Notes: a model not told the origin generated them from the sequence alone. Counted from the stretch's first letter, positions 47,641 to 56,779 are shown. The stretch: 64,000 nucleotides of DNA from RH-AL1 sp964244495 (GCA_964244495.1 CAXTIU010000005.1:1-64000); one strand, 5' to 3'. Program-made: numbers and translations.

Positions 47641-48045
47641 ATGCAGCCGATACGCGTGCTTCTTGCGAAAGTCGGGTTGGACGGGCACGACCGTGGCGTG
47701 AAGGTGGTGGCCCGCACCCTGCGCGACGCGGGCATGGACGTCGTCTACACCGGCCTGCACCGCACCCCCGAGGAGGTCGTCAACGCCGCCGTCCAGGAGG
47801 ACGTGGACGTGCTGGGCGTCAGCCTCCTGTCCGGCGTCCAGCTGACGGTGTTTCCCAAGATCTTCCGCCTGCTGGAGGAGAAAGGCGCCGCCGACATGAT
47901 CGTCATCGCCGGCGGCGTGATGCCCGACGAGGACGTGGTCGAGCTGAAGAAGCTGGGCGTCCGCGAGGTGCTGCTGCAGGACACGCCGCCGGAGTACATC
48001 GTGTCGACGCTCAACCGTCTCGTGGAAGAGCGCGGGCCGCGCTGA
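47641..48045 (+). CDS. hcmB: 2-hydroxyisobutyryl-CoA mutase small, B12-binding subunit
   Basis: A 134-residue stand-alone cobalamin-binding domain. The DxHxxG motif has its axial ligand at His 16 (VGLDGHDRGVKV); GVSLLSGVQLTVFP and VIAGGVMPDED complete the Rossmann-like fold. In split acyl-CoA mutases (ICM and HCM types) this subunit carries adenosylcobalamin and docks on the separate barrel subunit, here encoded by the fourth gene of the operon. GGGGGAGG precedes ATG 47641, and the CoA-ligase gene follows 13 bases after its stop. Confidence 0.88.
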   Translation: MQPIRVLLAKVGLDGHDRGVKVVARTLRDAGMDVVYTGLHRTPEEVVNAAVQEDVDVLGVSLLSGVQLTVFPKIFRLLEEKGAADMIVIAGGVMPDEDVVELKKLGVREVLLQDTPPEYIVSTLNRLVEERGPR

Positions 48046-48058
48046 CCGGGGAAACACC

Positions 48059-49495
48059 ATGGAAGACTGGTCATTTCCCCCCGCCTACGACGAGTCCTAC
48101 CGCCCCTCGCCGGACAGCCGCTACTGGTTCCCGCGACGCGAGACCATGCCGTCGGGCGATCGCGACCGGCTGATCCTGGAGCGCCTCAAGCAGGTCTGCG
48201 CCTACGCCTACGAGAACGCCCCGTTCTATCGCCGGAAATGGGACGAGGCCGGTTTCCATCCCAGCCACCTCCGCAGCCTCGAGGATTTCGAGGACAAGGT
48301 TCCGGTGCTGGCCAAGGCCGACCTGCGGGCGTCGCAGGCCGCGTCCCCGCCGTTCGGCGACTACCTTTGCGTCCCAGACGACGAGATCCACCACATCCAC
48401 GGCACGAGCGGCACCACCGGCCGCCCCACGGCCTTCGCGATCGGCCGCAACGACTGGTCGGCGATCTCCAACGCCCACGCGCGCATCATGTGGGGCATGG
48501 GCATACGGCCGAGCGACATGGTCTGCGTGGCCGCCATCCTCAGCCTTTACATGGGAAGCTGGGGGGCGCTGGCCGGCGCCGAGCGCCTGGGCGCCAAGGC
48601 GTTCCCCTTCGGGGCCGGCGCGCCCGGCATGACGCTGCGGTGCGCGCAATGGCTCGACAGCCTGAAGCCGGCGGCGTTCTACGGCACGCCGACCTACGCG
48701 CTCCACCTCGCTCAGGCGGCGATCGGCGAGGGGCTCGATCCGCGCGGCTTCGGTCTGCGCGTCATGTTCTTCTCGGGCGAGCCGGGGGCCTCCATCCCCG
48801 GCGTCCGCGACAAGATCGAGGACCTTTACGGCGCCAAGGTCTTCGACTGCGGCTCCATGGCGGAGATGTCGCCCTTCATGAACGTCGCCGGCACGATGGA
48901 AACGTCGGGCCTGCTCTGCTGGCAGGACGTCGTCTACACCGAGGTCTGCGATCCCGCCACGATGCGCCGCGTGCCCTTCGGCCGGCGCGGCACGCCGGTC
49001 TACACGCACCTGGAGCGCACCTCGCAGCCGATGATCCGGCTCGCCTCCGGCGACCTGACGCTGTGGACCAACGAGCCCAACCCGTGCGGCCGCACCTACC
49101 CGAGGTTGCCGCAGGGCATCTTCGGGCGGATCGACGACATGTTCACGGTGCGCGGCGAGAACATCTACCCGAGCGAGATCGACGCGGTGCTGAACGCGCT
49201 GCCCGACTACGGCGGCGAGCATCAGATCGTCATCACCCGCGAGGCCGCCATGGACGAGCTGCTGCTGCGGGTCGAGGCCCACGCCGACGCGGCGACACGC
49301 GGCGACGCCGCGACGGCGGCGTTCCGGGCCGACGTGGCGCACCGCATGCAGAAGATGCTGGGCCTGCGCACGGTGGTCGAGATCGTGCGGCAGGGGACGC
49401 TGCCGCGCACCGACTTCAAGGCGCGCCGCGTGGTCGACGACCGTGCCGTGTTCCGCGACCTGCACCGGCAGATCGCCGCGGGGGATCGCGCGTGA
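48059..49495 (+). CDS. hcl: PaaK-like acyl-CoA ligase, probable 2-hydroxyisobutyrate-CoA ligase
   Basis: A 478-residue ANL-superfamily ligase of the phenylacetate-CoA ligase branch. The ATP P-loop HGTSGTTGRPTAF lies near residue 114, the adenylate block near GSMAEMSP, the hinge region in GRIDDMFTVRGENIYP, and the C-terminal Lys in LPRTDFKARRV. A ligase of this branch sits beside hcmA and hcmB in known 2-hydroxyisobutyrate degraders and activates the acid to its CoA ester. The substrate is inferred from context. It overlaps the chaperone gene as GTGA. Confidence 0.82.
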   Translation: MEDWSFPPAYDESYRPSPDSRYWFPRRETMPSGDRDRLILERLKQVCAYAYENAPFYRRKWDEAGFHPSHLRSLEDFEDKVPVLAKADLRASQAASPPFGDYLCVPDDEIHHIHGTSGTTGRPTAFAIGRNDWSAISNAHARIMWGMGIRPSDMVCVAAILSLYMGSWGALAGAERLGAKAFPFGAGAPGMTLRCAQWLDSLKPAAFYGTPTYALHLAQAAIGEGLDPRGFGLRVMFFSGEPGASIPGVRDKIEDLYGAKVFDCGSMAEMSPFMNVAGTMETSGLLCWQDVVYTEVCDPATMRRVPFGRRGTPVYTHLERTSQPMIRLASGDLTLWTNEPNPCGRTYPRLPQGIFGRIDDMFTVRGENIYPSEIDAVLNALPDYGGEHQIVITREAAMDELLLRVEAHADAATRGDAATAAFRADVAHRMQKMLGLRTVVEIVRQGTLPRTDFKARRVVDDRAVFRDLHRQIAAGDRA

Positions 49496-50466
49496 GCGCC
49501 CGCATGAGCGCCTACGTCCCGTCCCTCGAACTCGTCGAGCGGGTGGCGGCGGGTCACACGGCGGCGGTCGCCAGGCTCATCTCGCGCGCCGAGGCGGGCG
49601 TGGCGGAGGCCCGCCCGGCGCTGGCCGAGGTGTACCGGCGCGCGGGGCGCGCCAACGTCATCGGCATCACGGGCGTGCCGGGCTCCGGCAAGTCGACGCT
49701 GGTGGCCCGGCTCGCGACGATGATGCGGGCGCGCGGGCATCGCGTCGGCATCGTCGCGGTCGACCCCTCGAGCCCGTATTCGGGCGGCGCCATCCTGGGC
49801 GACCGCATCCGCATGACAGACCTCGCGCTCGACACGGACGTCTTCATCCGCAGCATGGCGACGCGCGGCGCCATGGGCGGCATGGCCCGCGCCGCCCTCG
49901 ACGCCGTCGATGTCATGGACGTCGCCGGCTTCGACACGGTGGTCATCGAGACCGTGGGGGTCGGGCAGGACGAGGTCGAGATCGCCAAGGCGTCCCACAC
50001 GACGGTGGTCGTGTCGGCACCGGGGCTCGGCGACGAGGTCCAAGCGATCAAGGCCGGCATGCTGGAGATCGCCGACGTCCACGTCGTCTCGAAATGCGAC
50101 CGCAGCGACGCCCACCGCACCCTCGCGGACCTGAAGGGCATGATGACGCTCGGGACCGGTCACGGACCGGGGCCGGACTGGCCCGTGCCGGTCATCGGCA
50201 TCTCCAGCTATTCGGGCGAGGGTTTCGAGGCCTTCATCGACGCCGTCGAGCGGCACCGCGCGCTGACGATGGATGACGAGCGGGGCCGGCCGCGGCGTCT
50301 CGCCATCGCGCGCTTCCGACTCCTGAAGACGGCGGAGAACCTCCTGATGGCTCGCTTCACCAAGTCCGCCGCCTCGGTCGTCGCCGACCTCGCGGCGCGC
50401 CTCGAACGGCGTGACGGCGACCCCTACACCTTGGCCGACGAACTCGTCGCCACATCCCTGAATTGA
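49492..50466 (+). CDS. meaH: MeaB-family G-protein chaperone for the acyl-CoA mutase
   Basis: A 324-residue GTPase. Walker A GVPGSGKST lies at about 61-69, then VDPSSPYSGGAILGDRIRM, the switch block VIETVGVGQDEVEIA and the base motif SKCD. MeaB-type proteins load adenosylcobalamin on B12 mutases and protect them from inactivation. GTG 49492 overlaps the ligase stop as GTGA with a G-rich site upstream; ATG 49504 is the alternative. Its place between hcmB and hcmA genes argues for a dedicated chaperone (MeaH in the literature). It is the only MeaB homologue in the window. Confidence 0.88.
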   Translation: MSARMSAYVPSLELVERVAAGHTAAVARLISRAEAGVAEARPALAEVYRRAGRANVIGITGVPGSGKSTLVARLATMMRARGHRVGIVAVDPSSPYSGGAILGDRIRMTDLALDTDVFIRSMATRGAMGGMARAALDAVDVMDVAGFDTVVIETVGVGQDEVEIAKASHTTVVVSAPGLGDEVQAIKAGMLEIADVHVVSKCDRSDAHRTLADLKGMMTLGTGHGPGPDWPVPVIGISSYSGEGFEAFIDAVERHRALTMDDERGRPRRLAIARFRLLKTAENLLMARFTKSAASVVADLAARLERRDGDPYTLADELVATSLN

Positions 50467-50511
50467 CGATCCAGGTCGAGGAAAGGCCGGGTCGAGAAGA
50501 GGAACGACACC

Positions 50512-52236
50512 ATGGACGACATGACCGAACGCGCTGCCGTCGCGCAGGACCAAGTCGGCGCGCGGGACCGGGTCGGCGCGATCCGCACCGAGGTCCAGGA
50601 CTGGGAGGCGAACGAGGTCGCCGCCTTCCTCCGCAAGCAGAAGGAGCGGAAGAGCGAGTTCTTCACGCTCGGCGACATTCCCGTTCAGCGGACCTACACG
50701 GCCGCCGACCTCGCCGCCACGCCGCCCGAGGACATCGGTCTGCCGGGCCGCTACCCCTTCACCCGCGGCCCTTACCCGACCATGTACCGCTCGCGGAACT
50801 GGACCATGCGCCAGATCGCCGGCTTCGGCACCGGCGAGGACACCAACGTCCGCTTCAAGTACCTGATCGCCCAGGGCCAGACCGGCATCTCGACCGATTT
50901 CGACATGCCGACCCTCATGGGCTACGACTCCGACCACGCGATGAGCGAGGGCGAGGTCGGCCGCGAGGGCGTCGCGATCGACACGCTGGCCGACATGGAA
51001 GCGCTGTTCGACGGCATCGACCTCGAGCACATCTCCGTGTCGATGACCATCAATCCCAGCGCCTGGATCCTGCTCGCGATGTACATCGCGCTGGCGGAGA
51101 AGCGCGGCTACGACCTCAACAAGCTGTCGGGCACCGTGCAGGCCGACATCCTGAAGGAGTACATGGCGCAGAAGGAGTACATCTTCCCGGTGGAGCCGTC
51201 GGTCCGCATCGTGCGGGACTGCATCACCTACTGCGCCAAGACGATGAAGCGCTACAACCCGATCAACATCTCGGGCTACCATATCTCGGAAGCCGGCTCC
51301 TCGCCGCTGCACGAGGCGGCCTTCACCTTGGCGAACCTGATCGTCTACGTCGAGGAGGTGCTGAAGACGGGCATCGGCATCGACGAGTTCGCGCCGCGCC
51401 TCGCCTTCTTCTTCGTCTGCCAGGCGGACTTCTTCGAGGAGATCGCGAAGTTCCGCGCGCTGCGGCGCTGCTACGCCAAGATCATGAAGGAGCGCTTCGG
51501 GGCGAAGAACCCGGAGTCGATGCGCCTGCGCTTCCATTGCCAGACGGCGGCGGCCTCGCTCACCAAGCCGCAGTACATGGTCAACGTCGTGCGCACCTCG
51601 TTCCAGGCGATGGCGGCGGTGCTCGGCGGCTGCCAGTCGCTGCACACCAACGGGTACGACGAGGCCTTCGCGATCCCCACCGAGGACGCCATGCGGATGG
51701 CCCTGCGGACCCAGCAGGTCATCGCGGAGGAGTCCAACGTCACGCAGGTCGTCGACCCGCTGGGCGGCTCCTACTTCGTCGAGAGCCTGACGACCGAGTA
51801 CGAGAAGCGCATCTTCGAGATCCTCGACGAGGTCGCCGAGCGCGGCGGCACGCTGAAGATGATCCAGGACGGCTGGTTCCAGCGCCACATCGCCGACTTC
51901 GCCTACGAGACGGCGCTGCGCAAGCAGTCGGGCGAGAAGCCGGTGATCGGGGTGAACCGCTTCGTCGACGACACGCCCGACCCCAAGATCCACACCCACC
52001 CCTACGACCAGACGACGGCCGACCGCCAGGTCGCCCGCACGCAACGGGTGCGGCGCGAGCGCGATGCAGCCAAATACGACCTCTTGATGCAGCAGCTCGT
52101 CGAGACCGCCACGGACCCCGAGCGGAACCTCATGCCGGTCACCATCGAACTCGTGCGCGAAGGCGCCACGATGGGCGAGATCGTCGAGAAGCTGAAGGCG
52201 CTCTGGGGCTCCTACCGTGAAGTGCCGGTCTTCTAG
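50512..52236 (+). CDS. hcmA: 2-hydroxyisobutyryl-CoA mutase large subunit
   Basis: A 574-residue acyl-CoA mutase barrel subunit without a B12 domain. YPTMYRSRNWTMRQIAGFG has Ile 102 where methylmalonyl-CoA mutase has its active-site Tyr. GISTDFDMPTLMGYDSDH has Asp 129 where that enzyme has Ala. The 27-residue spacing matches the Ile90/Asp117 pair reported for HcmA of Aquincola tertiaricarbonis, which fixes specificity for 2-hydroxyisobutyryl-CoA and (S)-3-hydroxybutyryl-CoA. CQSLHTNGYDEAFAIP is conserved. It works with the HcmB-type subunit four genes upstream. The specificity pair is a strong but untested indicator. Confidence 0.9.
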   Translation: MDDMTERAAVAQDQVGARDRVGAIRTEVQDWEANEVAAFLRKQKERKSEFFTLGDIPVQRTYTAADLAATPPEDIGLPGRYPFTRGPYPTMYRSRNWTMRQIAGFGTGEDTNVRFKYLIAQGQTGISTDFDMPTLMGYDSDHAMSEGEVGREGVAIDTLADMEALFDGIDLEHISVSMTINPSAWILLAMYIALAEKRGYDLNKLSGTVQADILKEYMAQKEYIFPVEPSVRIVRDCITYCAKTMKRYNPINISGYHISEAGSSPLHEAAFTLANLIVYVEEVLKTGIGIDEFAPRLAFFFVCQADFFEEIAKFRALRRCYAKIMKERFGAKNPESMRLRFHCQTAAASLTKPQYMVNVVRTSFQAMAAVLGGCQSLHTNGYDEAFAIPTEDAMRMALRTQQVIAEESNVTQVVDPLGGSYFVESLTTEYEKRIFEILDEVAERGGTLKMIQDGWFQRHIADFAYETALRKQSGEKPVIGVNRFVDDTPDPKIHTHPYDQTTADRQVARTQRVRRERDAAKYDLLMQQLVETATDPERNLMPVTIELVREGATMGEIVEKLKALWGSYREVPVF

Positions 52237-52331
52237 CCGGGCCACCCGGTAGGTCCGGCCGGCGGCGGGGCGCCACCGCGAGGGTCGACGAACGCGAAGA
52301 GCCGCGAAGGCCGTGCTCGAGGGAGGGGACG

Positions 52332-53633
52332 ATGAAGAGCGAAACCGCACTGCTGTCCGAGGACGCGACCGACGGTCGAAGTCTCTACGCGAAGGTGATG
52401 TGGCGCATCCTGCCACTCCTCCTCGCCTGCTACATCGGGGCGTATCTCGACCGCGTCAACGTCGGCTTCGCGAAGCTGCAGATGCTGAAGGATCTCGGCC
52501 TCAGCGAAACGGTCTACGGCCTCGGCGCCGGGATGTTCTTCGTCGGCTACGTGATCTTCGAGATCCCCAGCAACATGCTGATGATGCGGGTGGGGCCACG
52601 CGCCTGGATCGGCCGCATCCTGATCACCTGGGGGATCATCTCCGCGCTGACCATGGTCACGACCTCGGCCGGCATGTTCTACCTCCTGCGCTTCCTGCTC
52701 GGGGCGGCCGAGGCCGGCTTCATCCCCGCCATCATCTACTACCTGACGATCTGGTTTCCCTCGTCGCATCGCGGCAAGGCGTCGGCGGTGTTCATGACCG
52801 GCATCCCGTTGTCCGGCATCATCGGCGGGCCGCTCTCCGGCGGGCTGATGAGCGCGCTCAACGGCACTGGCGGACTGGCCGGCTGGCAATGGATGTTCCT
52901 GCTCGAGGGCCTGCCCGCGATCATGCTGGGCATCGTCTGCTTCGTCAGCCTCGACAACTCCATCGATGCCGCCCGCTGGCTGAGCGCGCCGGAGAAGGCC
53001 AGGATCAAGGCCGACGTGCTGGCCGAGAGCAGGGACAAGCCGCTGCATTCCACCCGCGAGGGCCTGCTTGACCGCAGGGTCTGGCTGCTGAGCTTCACCT
53101 ATTTCTTCTTCACGATGGGCCTGTACGGCGTCAGTTTCTGGTTGCCAACCATCATCAAGGACAGCGGCGTGCGCGACCCGCTGTCCGTCGGCCTGCTGAC
53201 GGCGATCCCCTACCTCGGCGCTTTCGTCACCATGATCCTGGTGGGACGAAGTTCCGACCGCCGTCGGGAGCGCCGTTGGCACCTCGCCCTGCCGGCGGTG
53301 TTCGGCGCGGCGGGCCTGGTGGTCAGCGTCATGTTCTCCCACGACACCGTCGTCGCGCTGATGGCGCTGACGGTGGCGGCCTCCGGCATCCTGACCTGCG
53401 TCCCGCAATTCTACGTGCTGCCGCCGGCCATTCTGGCCGGGCCCGCCGCCGCCATGGGCCTGGCGGTGGCCAACTCGGTCGGCAGCGTCGCGGGCTTCAT
53501 CAGCCCCTACCTGCTGGGCGCCGTGAAGGACATGACCGGCAGCACCAACGCGGGCGTGCTGGTCCTGTCCGGCGCCCTGGTGATCGGGGCGTTCATGGTC
53601 TTCGCCACGCCGGCCAGGTTGGTCAACCGGTGA
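52332..53633 (+). CDS. MFS transporter of the anion:cation symporter type
   Basis: A 433-residue carrier with 12 predicted helices. CYIGAYLDRVNVGFAKLQM in the first loop and FEIPSNMLMMRVG mark the ACS family, whose members import tartrate, hydroxyphenylacetate and other organic acids with protons or Na+. It sits in the hcm operon, 95 bases after hcmA, and overlaps the next gene as GTGA, so it probably imports the hydroxy-acid substrate. The exact substrate is not shown by sequence. Confidence 0.87.
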   Translation: MKSETALLSEDATDGRSLYAKVMWRILPLLLACYIGAYLDRVNVGFAKLQMLKDLGLSETVYGLGAGMFFVGYVIFEIPSNMLMMRVGPRAWIGRILITWGIISALTMVTTSAGMFYLLRFLLGAAEAGFIPAIIYYLTIWFPSSHRGKASAVFMTGIPLSGIIGGPLSGGLMSALNGTGGLAGWQWMFLLEGLPAIMLGIVCFVSLDNSIDAARWLSAPEKARIKADVLAESRDKPLHSTREGLLDRRVWLLSFTYFFFTMGLYGVSFWLPTIIKDSGVRDPLSVGLLTAIPYLGAFVTMILVGRSSDRRRERRWHLALPAVFGAAGLVVSVMFSHDTVVALMALTVAASGILTCVPQFYVLPPAILAGPAAAMGLAVANSVGSVAGFISPYLLGAVKDMTGSTNAGVLVLSGALVIGAFMVFATPARLVNR

Positions 53634-55375
53634 CCGGCCGAGCCGCGCCCCGCGACGCCGCCGCCGTCATCGGCCGCGTCCTGCGCGCGCGAGGCGTTCG
53701 CCGCGTCTACGGCCTCTGCGGTGGCCACACCATGCCGATCTGGATGGCGGTGGCGGCGGAGGATATCCGCATCGTCGACGTGCGGGACGAGCGCGCCGCC
53801 GTCCACATGGCGCAGGCGGAAGCGGAGCTGACCGGCACGGTCGGCGTCGCCCTCGTGACCGCCGGACCGGGCGTCACCAACGCCATGACCGGCATCGCCA
53901 ACGCCCACGTGTCCCGCAGCCCGGTGCTGATCCTTTCCGGAACGCCGCCGGGGCCACAGGAGAACCGTGGTGCCCTGCAGGACATGGACCACGCGCAGCT
54001 CGTGCGCCCCATCGCCCGTTACGCCCGCACGGTCCGCGACCCCTCCCTGGTGCCGCAGGAACTGGCGGAAGCCTTCGCCCGCGCGGAAGGGGAGGGTGGC
54101 GATCCCGGGCCGGCGTTCCTGGACTTCCCGACCGACACGCTGCGCGCGCCGGTCCCCGCCGCGATGCTGCTGCCGGAGCTGCTAGAGCCCCGCCGGCGGT
54201 TCCGCGCCCGGCCGGACCCTGAAGCGGTGGCGGCGGCGGTGGACCTCCTGTGGTCGGCCCGCCGTCCCCTGATCATCGCCGGTCGCGGCGCGCGCGGGAT
54301 CGGCCCCGAAATCGCCGCCGTCCTCGCCCGCCTCGGCTGCCCCTACCTCGACACCGGCGAAAGTCGCGGCGTCCTGCCGGACGACCATCCCGACGCCGTG
54401 GGATCGATGCGCGGCCGCGCCATGGCCGAGGCCGATCTCGTGGTCACGCTGGGTCGGCGGCTCGACTTCCAGCTCGCCTACGGGTCGCCGGCGGTCTTCC
54501 GCGCGGCGCGCTTCCTGCGCATCTCCGACAGCCCGGCCGAGCTGCGCGACAACCGGCCCGGCGCCCTGGCGATCCTCGCCGATCCGGGTGAAACGCTCGC
54601 CGCCATCCTACGCCATGCCGGCGATCGCCCCGCCGCCATCGACGCGCGTTGGGCGGACGGTCTGCGCGAACAGCACATCGAGCGCACGGCGACGCTCGGT
54701 CGGGTCCTCGCCGCTTCGCCGCCGGGTCAGGACGGGCACATGCACCCGAACAGCCTCGTCGCCGCGCTGCGGGCCGTGCTCGGGCCCGACAGCACCTTGG
54801 CGATCGATGGCGGCGATTTCCTCAGCTTCGCGCGCGTCGGCCTGTCGGCCAAGTCGGTTCTCGATCCCGGACCCTTCGGCTGCCTGGGGGTCGGCGTCCC
54901 TTACGGGATCGCCGCCGCGCTGGTGCATCCGGAGCGCGTCACCGTGGTCGCGACGGGCGACGGCGCCTTCGGCTTCAACGCGATCGAGCTCGACACGGCC
55001 GTCCGTCACGATGCCAATCTGCTCGTCGTGGTCGCCAACAACCGGGGCTGGCAGATCGAGGTGCACGACCAGGAGGTGACCCATGGCCGGATCGTCGGAA
55101 CGACCCTCCGCGACACAGACTACGCCGAAATGGCGCGCGGCCTGGGCCTCCATGCCGAACGGGTGGAGACGGCCGAGGAACTGCCCGGCGCGCTGCGACG
55201 GGCTCTGGCCCACCGCCCGGCGCTGCTCGACGTCGTCGTGACCGCCGACGCCATATCGTCCGACAGCAAGAGTGGCCTCGCCTGGGTGCCCGACCTGCAG
55301 CCGCTCGCCGCCTGGAACGAGGCCGAAGCGGCTTGGCGCGGCGCGGCGGCGGACGGGCGCGGCGCGTCGACGTGA
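53630..55375 (+). CDS. ThDP-dependent enzyme, 2-hydroxyacyl-CoA lyase/ILVBL-like
   Basis: A 581-residue enzyme of the acetolactate synthase/2-hydroxyacyl-CoA lyase superfamily. The N-terminal pyrimidine domain has VYGLCGGHTMPIW and the catalytic Glu 54 in DVRDERAAVHMAQAEAELTG. A central Rossmann domain follows (about 190-330). The C-terminal domain has the ThDP motif GDG at about 443 and NN at about 470. In actinobacteria a lyase of this superfamily splits 2-hydroxyisobutyryl-CoA into acetone and formyl-CoA. Here the gene ends the hcm operon, coupled to the transporter by GTGA (start 53630). Acetolactate synthase is less likely, as no regulatory subunit is present. The reaction is inferred. 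Confidence 0.75.
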   Translation: MTGRAAPRDAAAVIGRVLRARGVRRVYGLCGGHTMPIWMAVAAEDIRIVDVRDERAAVHMAQAEAELTGTVGVALVTAGPGVTNAMTGIANAHVSRSPVLILSGTPPGPQENRGALQDMDHAQLVRPIARYARTVRDPSLVPQELAEAFARAEGEGGDPGPAFLDFPTDTLRAPVPAAMLLPELLEPRRRFRARPDPEAVAAAVDLLWSARRPLIIAGRGARGIGPEIAAVLARLGCPYLDTGESRGVLPDDHPDAVGSMRGRAMAEADLVVTLGRRLDFQLAYGSPAVFRAARFLRISDSPAELRDNRPGALAILADPGETLAAILRHAGDRPAAIDARWADGLREQHIERTATLGRVLAASPPGQDGHMHPNSLVAALRAVLGPDSTLAIDGGDFLSFARVGLSAKSVLDPGPFGCLGVGVPYGIAAALVHPERVTVVATGDGAFGFNAIELDTAVRHDANLLVVVANNRGWQIEVHDQEVTHGRIVGTTLRDTDYAEMARGLGLHAERVETAEELPGALRRALAHRPALLDVVVTADAISSDSKSGLAWVPDLQPLAAWNEAEAAWRGAAADGRGAST

Positions 55376-55558
55376 GAAGCGGACGACGTGGCGACGACAC
55401 GGTGGTCCGACGCTCCAAGTCATGCCATCGCGTCGCCGGGCGAACCGCCGCGCGCTCTTCGGATCCGATGCCCGTGACTGGGACGCGCCGGGCGATCCGC
55501 CAACACGTGAAACGCCCCTCGCTTTTCTCCTTCGGTTCGGCCGAGCTCATGCTATGCG

Positions 55559-55843
55559 ATGCCGATGCGACCCCCGATCGCCTTCCTGACGGTACTCATC
55601 GCCCTTGCCGCTCCGGCGATGGCGGGTGAGCCGCCGTCGTCGGTAGCGCACAAGAAAGCGGCGCCTCGGCGGATCGCGGCCGAGAAGCCGCCCGACCGGC
55701 TGCCAGTACCCGACGCGAAGCCGCTCGTGTCCGACGCCGATCGCGGTCCCCTCGGCCAGGATAAGGCGCTGCACTTCGGAACCGTAACCGTCACGCCCGG
55801 TGGTTTTCTCGATGTCGGCACGCGAGGCGTCACCGGCCGGTGA
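55559..55843 (+). CDS. Small exported hypothetical protein
   Basis: A 94-residue protein with a clear signal peptide (about 1-22, LIALAAPAMAG). A mature part rich in Lys, Pro and Asp follows, ending GTVTVTPGGFLDVGTRG. I recognise no family; such short periplasmic proteins are common in Hyphomicrobiales. The gene stands alone between the hcm operon and the DUF2161 gene. Confidence 0.55.
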   Translation: MPMRPPIAFLTVLIALAAPAMAGEPPSSVAHKKAAPRRIAAEKPPDRLPVPDAKPLVSDADRGPLGQDKALHFGTVTVTPGGFLDVGTRGVTGR

Positions 55844-55870
55844 CGCGATCCTGGAGCGTCGGCCCGATAC

Positions 55871-56611
55871 GTGCGCGGCGGTTTACGGGAAAGCTTACGC
55901 GGCGCGTCAACCCGGAACTCCGCACCGGGTCGACGCGCCAGCGGCGACGGGGATGGGACCGCGCTGGAAACCTCGCTTTACCGGCCCGTGAAGGCCTTCC
56001 TGGAAAACCGAGGCTTCGTCGTCAAGGGCGAGGTCGGTGGCTGCGATCTACTCGCCGTGAGGAACGGCGAACCGCCCCTGGTGGTGATCGGCGAGTTGAA
56101 GCTGCGCTTCAACCTCGAACTCGTTCTTCAGGCGGTCGACCGCGCGGCGGCCTGCGACGAGGTCTGGCTCGCGGCCCTCGCGTCGCCGCGCGGCAAGGGT
56201 CGCGGGAGCGACAGGCGTTTCCGCGACCTGTGCCGCCAGCTCGGCTTCGGGATGCTCGGCGTCACCGCCGCCGGCTCGGTCGAGATCCTTGTCAGCCCGG
56301 CCGCGCCGTTGCCGCGTCGCGATAGCCGCCGCCGATCCAGGCTGGTCGACGAGCACGTGCGACGCAGCGGCGATCCCATGCCGGGCGGCGGCTCGCGCGC
56401 TCCCGTCATGACGGCCTATCGGCAGCAGGCCCTCCTGTGCGCGGCGGCGATGACCGGACAACCGCGGCGTCCGCGCGACCTCAAGAGCGTCGCGCCCGAT
56501 GCCGCCAAGATCCTGCTGCGCAACGTTTACGGCTGGTTCGAGCGGGTCGAGCGTGGGAGATACGGGCTGACGGACGCCGGACGGGCCGCGCTCGAACGCT
56601 GGCCCCAGTGA
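55871..56611 (+). CDS. DUF2161 PD-(D/E)XK-type phosphodiesterase-like protein
   Basis: A 246-residue protein. LETSLYRPVKAFLE, GCDLLAVRNGEPPLVVIGELK (split here as GCDLLAV and VVIGELK) and NLELVLQAVDRAAACDEVWLA define DUF2161. This family was predicted to adopt a PD-(D/E)XK nuclease fold, with the Asp of GCDLLA and the E-x-K of GELK as active-site residues. The C-terminus looks like a winged helix (WFERVERGRYGLTDAGRAAL). GTG 55871 is chosen for lack of a better start; the first 30 residues are not conserved. Function untested. Confidence 0.83.
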   Translation: MRGGLRESLRGASTRNSAPGRRASGDGDGTALETSLYRPVKAFLENRGFVVKGEVGGCDLLAVRNGEPPLVVIGELKLRFNLELVLQAVDRAAACDEVWLAALASPRGKGRGSDRRFRDLCRQLGFGMLGVTAAGSVEILVSPAAPLPRRDSRRRSRLVDEHVRRSGDPMPGGGSRAPVMTAYRQQALLCAAAMTGQPRRPRDLKSVAPDAAKILLRNVYGWFERVERGRYGLTDAGRAALERWPQ

Positions 56612-56779
56612 GCGGGCAACCTCCGCACCGCGTACCTCGCCGGCACGCGCCGCCGCCTGAGCGGCGCAACCGACCGCGAGGGCTTGATCGTCCTGCTCGC
56701 GGCAGGTCGCGAAGGCTGAACGGCCGGACGAACGCTGCCCGTCGCCGGCTCAGCGCCCGTCCCATCTCGGAACGAAGGA

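Noticed and set aside
47641..52236. A cobalamin riboswitch controlling the B12-dependent operon
   Set aside because: The leader from the predicted start to hcmB is only about 35 bases, too short for a B12 riboswitch, and no B12-box string was seen.
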